A stretch of DNA of 64,000 bases from Hygrophila difformis (lineage: Eukaryota > Streptophyta > Magnoliopsida > Lamiales > Acanthaceae). A model generated the notes under the pieces. The model ran no database searches. It saw nothing but the letters and a program-made list of their open reading frames with translations, and was not told the origin of the DNA. A program made the translations under genes and the position numbers. The DNA lies in the NCBI GenBank assembly GCA_030278955.1, contig JAOANR010000012.1, positions 26,529,977 to 26,593,976 on the forward strand. The letters run 5' to 3'. Each line of letters opens with the position of its first letter. Within the stretch, counting starts at the first letter, position 1. Positions 57,757-64,000 of this stretch are shown piece by piece.

Positions 57757-58413
57757 CTTGAAACATGAGACATGAGATATGAAACTAGAAGACTTGAAAA
57801 ATTATTCCTTTTAGATTATGCCTTAAAGTATGTCTTGCAATTGTGTTACTTTGCGAATTATATTTACAATCTTATGAAATCTCTGTCTTTTAAATTATGC
57901 CATTATAATTATTGTTAGATAAATAAATTAAATTATGTGGTGTTGTGCACATGTTTTCTTTAAATATTAAATAATGGCTTTGAAACCCCATAGTTATGTA
58001 TGTGTTAACTTACTCAGCACGTAGTGCTGACCAAAACCATATTTTCTTTTTCTTGTTCTTTCAGAGTTGAGAATTATGCATCGTCATATGCATACACGGG
58101 AAGTTTGGGATGATATATTGTTTTGAATTTTTGTATTAGACTAGAAATTGCATGAACGGGCCTGTTTAACCCGTATTTTGGTCATGTTGGCTATATTTAA
58201 ATTCCGCTGCATTATACTTATGTAAATATTATTTTCCGCTGCAACTGTAATGACATTATTTTTAAAATTATATATAAATGGGCTGTTTGAATGTTTTAAA
58301 TACTGAAAAACCATAGCCTTGCATCTCTTTAGCAAGCTCGGAGAAACCGTGTCTTGCTAGGGAGGTGTGGCGGTGACATCCCGACCTGGGTGACCAAAAA
58401 CCGGGGTGTTACA

Positions 58414-59116
58414 GAGTGGTATCAGAGCCCGGACTATTTTTTAGCTATTATTATTATTTTTAAACTATTATTTTAAAACCAATATTATTTTTAGATTTTT
58501 ATAATTATAGAGGAGCCCAAATTATTATTTTTGAAATTTCCTAGCCCCAAATATTTTTGAGCCCACATGCTCATTATTTATGACCCAATATAGAGGTCCA
58601 AGGATTTTAATTATTATTTTAAAGCATTTGTTCCATGGAATAAAGTCTTATTTTTAAACCCCATGGAAATTAGAAAAAAATATATATATATGTACATAGT
58701 GCATGAATTTTTTTTGGGGGGGAAATCATCATTTGCATGTGCATACTGCATTGCCTAAACTTATATTCTAACTTAGATCTCTTGCTACACCTAGATAACT
58801 TAGAGGCTTGACATCGAATTAGAAACGCTCACTAGAGACTGATTTTGCCTTAGTTCTAGATCGCGTTCATCTAAGCGCACGCCTAAGCATAACAAATCTC
58901 GGCCTTAGCCATTCCTAGCCTTGTACGAACTAGAAAACTTCCTCATGTGGAACAATAAGAAAATCAAGTTTTATTAAAACACTCTTTATTCCAAAAATCT
59001 TGTTTGGATTTCCAAACAACAAATCCGAAAATTTGAAATTAGAAATTTACGAAACATCTTGTTCGAGCGATTTATCTAAACCAAGATAAGCTAATCTATA
59101 CACGTTATAACAGAAA
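58414..59116 (+). other. Element B leader with primer-binding site
   Basis: TGGTATCAGAGC (58417-58428) starts 3 nt after the LTR. About 690 bp of AT-rich leader follow, without coding sequence. A TATATATATATG run and a TTTTTTTTGGGGGGG run lie near 58680-58722. Confidence 0.85.
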
Positions 59117-60268
59117 ATGGCGCCTAGGAGGAAACCAAGGAAGGTGAGTCCAAACGGCACTGACGCTAACCTGTCCAACGCGCCCAACAACAGCGAAAGT
59201 CCTCAGAACCTAGGAGAGCAAGTGCCTCAAGCGCCCAATAGTATGGAAGCACGTTTAAAAACGATAGAGGGATTCCTAGTAGCATTAGGAAATGCGGAGG
59301 TGCATAGGACACCTGCAGCAGTACCTCCGCCCGTAGCTCAAACCAACTATCTAGCATTGGTGAATCCCTATCAACCACCACGTTATGATGGCCAGGAGGA
59401 TCCCGCCAAACTAGAGGGGTGGATCCGTACATTTGATAAGCTCTTGGATGCCATCAAATGTCCTGATGAGGCAAAGACACGAGTAGCAACCTACTACTTA
59501 GGAGGCGAAGCCGATGAGTGGTGGCAAGACCTCCAGAGGAATTTGGAGGAAGCTGAAGAAGCTTATTCGTGGACTAAGCTTAAGGAGGATCTAAGGGAAC
59601 GACTCTACCCCATGAGCACCAAGGCGGCAATGTACGAAGAGTTTTTATCACTGAAGCAAGAGGGACGGACGGTGCAGGAGTATTACACCCGGTTTAAGGA
59701 GTTAGTACGATTTGCTACGAGGATAGTACCAACCGACTCTGACAAGGCTCAGAAATTTGAGATGGGTCTGAACCTTAGTATCCGGGAGATACTTGCAGTA
59801 GGACAATTCACGAACCTGCAGACGGTTTATGATCGTGCGGTAGCGGTTGCACGAGTCCAAGGACTGAAACGGAAACCGGTAGATGAGGCTAACCAAGGAC
59901 CACAAGGAGAATACAAGGTGGATAAGGACCATTTCGATGGAAACTCGAAAGGACAACATCAAAATGACAATGGGGAGAAAAAGGGGATAGTCTTCAACCA
60001 TTGTGACTATGCGTCACCATGTCCAAAGTGTGGTAAACCGCATTATGCGAGAGGATGCCCTCAGCCTGGAGCATGCCTTCGATGTGGTCGACATGGTCAT
60101 CAGCTGCGTAATTGCCGGACCCGGAAAGAGAACATCGACAAGAGAGAGGATGTGACTACTCGACTTAAGCAACCACGAAACCCAGACGGTCAAGGTGGCA
60201 ACAACCAACGGCACCAGTACCATCAGAATAAAGACCAAAACCCGAAACCTCTCGAGAGTACTGAATAG
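59117..60268 (+). CDS. gag: Element B Gag polyprotein, intact
   Basis: A 383-codon frame with no internal stop. The N-terminus is basic (MAPRRKPRKVSP). The capsid-type Retrotrans_gag core spans about residues 95-235 (YQPPRYDGQEDPAKLEGWI, YLGGEADEWWQDLQRNL, LREALYP-like LRERLYPMSTKAAMYEEFL, YYTRFKELVRFA). Two zinc knuckles lie near residues 300-335: CPKCGKPHYARGC (CX2CX3HX4C) and CLRCGRHGHQLRNC (CX2CX4HX4C). Gag assembles particles and binds the element RNA. The start was chosen as the first ATG after the leader, in MAP context. The frame ends in TAG with no protease or RT after it. An intact gag in a pol-less element suggests selection for packaging by a partner's enzymes. Confidence 0.95.
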   Translation: MAPRRKPRKVSPNGTDANLSNAPNNSESPQNLGEQVPQAPNSMEARLKTIEGFLVALGNAEVHRTPAAVPPPVAQTNYLALVNPYQPPRYDGQEDPAKLEGWIRTFDKLLDAIKCPDEAKTRVATYYLGGEADEWWQDLQRNLEEAEEAYSWTKLKEDLRERLYPMSTKAAMYEEFLSLKQEGRTVQEYYTRFKELVRFATRIVPTDSDKAQKFEMGLNLSIREILAVGQFTNLQTVYDRAVAVARVQGLKRKPVDEANQGPQGEYKVDKDHFDGNSKGQHQNDNGEKKGIVFNHCDYASPCPKCGKPHYARGCPQPGACLRCGRHGHQLRNCRTRKENIDKREDVTTRLKQPRNPDGQGGNNQRHQYHQNKDQNPKPLESTE

Positions 60269-60543
60269 GCAGTTATGAGGACATAACGGGAGTCCTAAGG
60301 AGAAGAGGATGTGATACCCCGTAATAAAGTAGTTGCATTATTTTTTAGTTGGCTCGACAATGTGTATCCCAAATAAAATGTTGAACTACGTTATGGCTTG
60401 ATCCCTTTACCGGGTACGTAGGCAGCTTAGAAGTTTTAATTCTAAGTACAGTCACAACATAATAAAATAAACACAAGACCTTTAGCACGAGAAAAGCCGA
60501 AACACAACTTCGAGGACAAAGTTGATTCTTAAGGAGGGTAGAC
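60269..60543 (+). other. Element B 3' untranslated region and polypurine tract
   Basis: No coding sequence. AACTTCGAGGACAAAGTTG and TTAAGGAGGGTAGAC lead into the right LTR; the purine-rich TAAGGAGGGTAGA is the likely plus-strand primer. It is homologous to 48676-48860 of element A. Confidence 0.8.
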
Positions 60544-63075
60544 TGTAATACCCGAGAATTTTCCAACATAAAATAAAACAATAATTAAATAAATAAACCA
60601 TAAATACCATAAATAAATGAATCCATCAAATAAATAAATAAATAAAGATAAGGAAATGAGAAATGAGATTTTAACTTAAAAAGGAATTAAAGGAATTTAA
60701 TTAGATAGAAAAAAAGGTAAATAAATTGTACACCAAAACCCGACGCTAATGAACTCGAGGATTCGAGTCCAAAACATCCAATTAGACCCGAGTGAAAATT
60801 TAGAGAGAAAGTAGAAACCCGAAGATACCCCGGGAATCGGAATTCGGGAGCATAGAGGGATAGAAACCCGAAAGAGAGGCGGAAAAGCACGACGGATCGC
60901 ACGACCCGCCCGGACCGAAGTCCAGGCGAGTGTCGCGCGGTGGCCGCGCGGTCAAAGGAGGAACAGCGCGCCACGACCGCGCCACACGACAGATTCGCCC
61001 GTTGCGTGAATCTCTCGCCCGAACGCGGATTTTTCGACTTTCGGTTGAACATCTCTCGACCCAAGACCCTTAGGTCAGATCTTGGACGCCCTAGGGCTTG
61101 GAAAATCTATAAATAAACCCCTTGGGAGCCCCGAACAAGGTTACAAAACCCTACAACCTTCTACACATTCGAAACCCTAAATCCGGAGTCGTCGGAGGCA
61201 CGAAACCAAGACAAACGCTGTTGGACGAGTTTTTCTACAGATCTCCATAGTCGTGGTAAGTCTCGATCCAATCTTTATTCAATAAATGATTCGAAACAAA
61301 TCCTAATCATCTCCTTTTTCTTTCTACACCCCGTATTGGATCTAGATCGTAGAACCCGACGAACGGAGAGAAGAAACGGTGGACGGGAAGCCACGCCTTC
61401 GAATAGACGGTCCCAGACGTTCATAGACTCTGTAAGTTAACTCTTACATGGTTTTGGGATGAATTAAAACATTCAAAACTAAAAGATTAACAAGAAATTG
61501 AAAATCTGTCAATTTATATTTTCTACCGACGCAACAGATTTGATGATTTTTTTCTGAACCATAAAACGAACTCAAACGGAAAAACTTAAAACACGAAAAA
61601 CGTACCTAAGACTTAGATCTAGCTACTGTAAATTTTTGAGAATGTTTGGAGTTGATTTGATATGAGAAAACCCACCGGAACCGAGCTGTTTGAATCTAGA
61701 TCTTGAAATCTTGAACAGAACTTAGGAATGATCTTGATCACGCTTTTGACATAGGATCTAGACTGTTTTAGATCTTTGGCCGAACATGAAAGTCGTAGAT
61801 AATGGTCTTAAGATGATATCTGTAAAATTTCATCAAATTTGGAGTTGAATTGCTATGGTAGAATTTGAAATCTTTAAACTGTGATACATTAAATTCGGAC
61901 AGAATTATTCTTCTGCGAAAATTGGTGATTTTGACCTATTTAGGTATCTCGGATTGAAAAAGTTAAAACACGAAAGTTGTAGATCTCGACGTTTCTGAGT
62001 CAGACGTGAAATTTTATAATTTTTGGAATTAAATCTAAATTTAGACGAATTTTAGAGTAAACAGTGGTTTACCGGAAGTTAAATCTTGAAATCTTGTCGA
62101 AACATGAAAGTAGCCTTTAAGGTTTAAATGATTGGGAATTCCTTGAAATAAAATACACATGAGATACACTGCTTGCCGAAAGGCAATTGAAATATAATGC
62201 TTGCCGAATGGCAATTGAAATATCCTGCTTGCCGAAAGGCAATTGAAATATCCTGCTTGCCGAAAGGCAATTGAAATATCCTGCTTGCCGAAAGGCAATT
62301 GAAATATAGTGCTTGCCGAAAGGCAATTGAAATATAATGCCGAAAGGCAATTGAGATATAACGCTTGCCGGAAGGCAATTGATAAATAAAACTTGCCGAA
62401 TGGTGATTGAAATATAAACTTGAAACATGAGACATGAGATATGAAACTAGAAGACTTGAAAAATTATTCCTTTTAGATTATGCCTTAAAGTATGTCTTGC
62501 AATTGTGTTACTTTGCGAATTATATTTACGATCTTATGAAATCTCTGTCTTTTAAATTATGCCATTATAATTATTGTTAGATAAATAAATTAAATTATGT
62601 GGTGTTGTGCACATGTTTTCTTTAAATATTAAATAATGGCTTTGAAACCCCATAGTTATGTATGTGTTAACTTACTCAGCACGTAGTGCTGACCAAAATC
62701 ATATTTTCTTTTTCTTGTTCTTTCAGAGTTGAGAATTATGCATCGTCATATGCATACATGGGAAGTTTGGGAAGATATATTATTTTGAATTTTTGTATTA
62801 GACTAGAAATTGCATGAACGGGCCTGTTTAACCCGTATTTTGGCCATGTTGGCTATATTTAAATTCCGCTGCATTATACTTATGTAAATATTATTTTCCG
62901 CTGCAACTGTAATGACATTATTTTTAAAATTATATATAAATGGGTTGTTTGAATGTTTTAAATACTGAAAAACCATAGCCTTGCATCTCTTTAGCAAGCT
63001 CGGAGAAACCGTGTCTTGCTAGGGAGGTGTGGCGGTGACATCCCGACCTGGGTGACCAAAAACCGGGGTGTTACA
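60544..63075 (+). repeat. Element B right LTR
   Basis: 2532 bp, nearly identical to the left LTR. It is longer mainly because its tandem array (62171-62417) has nine units, one of them 4 nt short. Confidence 0.95.
62171..62417 (+). repeat. 28-bp tandem array of hairpin units, right LTR of B
   Basis: Nine units of the TTGCC-GAAA-GGCAA type. One starts GCCGAAAGG after losing 4 nt, and one has loop GAAT. The unit number differs from the left LTR, so the array changed after insertion. Confidence 0.9.
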
Positions 63076-63080
63076 AAATC

Positions 63081-64000
63081 GGTTTGGAACCTATGTCAAA
63101 AATGTGATCAAGATCGGACCTAAGTTATGTCAAGAATTTCAAGATCTAGTTTCAAGCAGTTCGGTTTCGGTTGGTTTTCACATATCAAATCGTCTCTAAA
63201 AATTCTGAAACTTTTACAGTAGATAGATCTAAGCCTTAGAAATGTTTTTCGTGTTTTAAGTTTTTCTGTTTGATGTCGTTTTAAGGTTCGGAAAAATTAG
63301 GCAAAACTGTTGCACCGTGAAAAATCATACGTTGACAGATTTACGATCTTTTGTTAAATCTTTTAGTTTCGAATGTTTTAATTCCTCCCAAAACCATGTA
63401 AGGCTAACTTACTGAGTTGTGAACGTCCGGGACCGTCTATTTCGAAGGCGTGGCTTCCAGGTCACCGTTTCTCCTCTCCGTCCGTCGGGTTCTACGTTCT
63501 AGATCCAATTCGAGGTGTGGAAAGGAAAGAGACGGGGTTAGAATCCGTTTTCGGATTGAAACTAAAAAGAATCTGATGGACTAGAACTTACCACACGTCG
63601 GAGATCCTTTGATTTTCGTCCAAAGCTGCTGCCTTGGTTTTTTTTTTATGCCTTCGTCGACTTCCGGATCTAGGGTTTTGTGTATAGAGAGTATCGTAGG
63701 GTGTTGAAAAGGGTTTAGGGTAAGTCAAGAGAGTTATTTATAGAGGTTAGGACTTAGGGGGACGTCCAAGTCCGCCCCTAAGGGTCTGGAGCTGATAGAT
63801 GTTCAACCGAATGTCGAAAAATCCGCGTTCGGGCGAGAGATTCACGCAACGGGCGAATCTGTCGAGTGGCGCGGTCGTGGCGCGCTCCCCCTTCTTCGAC
63901 CGCGCGGCCACCGCGCCGGCTTCGCCTGGACTTCGGTCCGGGCGGGTCGTGCGATCCGTCGTGCTTTCCCTCATCTCTTTCGGACTTCTATCCCTCTATG
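63081..64000 (-). repeat. Element A 5' LTR, second part, cut by the window end
   Basis: Continues the A LTR directly after the duplicated AAATC. It matches about 47440-48372 of the other LTR and includes the TATA box at 63735-63742. The last ~300 bp are outside the window. Confidence 0.92.

Larger units (their letters stand above)
55905..58413 (+). repeat. Element B left LTR
   Basis: TGTAATACCCGAGAATTTTC to CCGGGGTGTTACA, 2509 bp. It contains a GC-rich block (56240-56400), a TATA box, an intron-like donor AGTCGTGGTAAGTC near 56610 and an eight-unit 28-bp tandem array. Confidence 0.95.
55905..63075 (+). mobile_element. Element B: gag-only LTR retrotransposon nested in the A LTR
   Basis: LTRs run 55905-58413 and 60544-63075. 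The element is flanked by a perfect AAATC duplication (55900-55904 and 63076-63080), and the interrupted A LTR resumes exactly after it. The interior (2130 bp) has a Met-type PBS, an intact gag with two zinc knuckles and a polypurine tract, but no pol at all. LTR ends, PBS and polypurine side match element A's family, although it lies in the opposite direction. It is a TR-GAG-type non-autonomous element. Confidence 0.95.
46080..64000 (-). mobile_element. Element A: Ty3/gypsy retrotransposon with antisense gene, continues past the window
   Basis: On the minus strand A has a 3' LTR (46080-48675), a polypurine side at 48676-48690, a truncated pol (48900-51185), an opposite-strand gene (about 51300-53550), a coiled-coil ORF (53630-54228), a PBS (54529-54540) and a 5' LTR. 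The 5' LTR starts at 54544, is interrupted by element B (55905-63075), and is still unfinished at 64000, about 300 bp short. The left target duplication would be CAAAC (46075-46079); its partner lies outside the window. No typical gag or protease and no RT catalytic core is left. It is non-autonomous as it stands. Confidence 0.9.

Noticed and set aside
57403..57773. Repetitive minus-strand proteins with FGKQDISIAFRQ-type repeats, also at 62041-62435
   Set aside because: They are translations of the 28-bp tandem array, antisense to the element.
1..64000. tRNA or rRNA genes
   Set aside because: No cloverleaf A/B-box arrangement or rRNA-like block was recognised; the TGGTATCAGAGC sites are retrotransposon primer-binding sites.

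Overview
The window is plant nuclear DNA, most likely from an angiosperm and probably a eudicot. It is a graveyard of nested transposable elements. The signs are a CACTA (En/Spm) transposon, Ty3/gypsy elements primed from initiator-tRNA-Met-type sites (TGGTATCAGAGC), an RRM-bearing plant LINE, a Helitron, MITEs, TATA boxes with telo-box-like motifs, and spliced genes. There are no bacterial-type operons, rRNA, tRNA or CRISPR loci. The only possible host-gene remains are short exon-like pieces in 4.5-7.2 kb (minus strand).

Layout. (1) 1-4503: a giant (~4.5 kb) LTR, cut by the window edge, ending in a host-like exon. (2) 4504-8162: AT-rich flanking DNA with possible exons. (3) 8163 to ~21.73 kb: a minus-strand CACTA transposon with CACTACAAGAAA terminus, subterminal repeats, ORF1-like exons and a decayed TNP2 transposase. 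It is split at 11153-19021 by a young Ty3/gypsy element (2.27/2.28 kb LTRs, TSD ATAAA) that has pol but no gag. (4) ~21.73-42.1 kb: one minus-strand LINE in three pieces (ORF1 40.5-42.06, RT 26.4-28.5, C-terminus 21.74-21.95). It is split by a 4424-bp solo copy of the giant LTR (21955-26378, TSD ATGCC) and by an inverted third copy (28484-40052). The third copy carries a foldback MULE-like element (31989-33218) and a Helitron (34763-39612), which holds MITEs and a LINE tail. (5) 42138-46070: a gag-only LTR element (TSD ATGCC) with a GCCGCCAT-rich segment. (6) 46080 to beyond the window: a minus-strand Ty3/gypsy element 'A' with truncated pol, a coiled-coil ORF and an antisense gene of the putative plant transposon protein type. 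(7) Inside A's right LTR, a plus-strand gag-only relative 'B' (55905-63075, TSD AAATC).

How the parts relate. None of the LTR elements looks autonomous by itself: gypsy-1 and A keep pol parts without a recognisable gag, while B and C keep gag without pol. A and B share LTR ends, PBS and polypurine-side sequence, so they could have complemented each other in trans.

The least explained signal is in the giant LTR. Each of three copies carries, at equivalent places on both sides of the promoter region, clusters of short palindromes with 10-12-bp arms and 2-3-nt loops. The motif is copy-specific (ATGACG/CGTCAT in copy 1, TGTCGCG/CGCGACA in copies 2 and 3). A last hairpin at a conserved site changes stem sequence by compensating substitutions. 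Element B has its own expanding array of 28-bp units that would fold as GNRA-type hairpins in its leader RNA. All alignments were done by eye, so counts and edges are approximate unless an exact target-site duplication is given.
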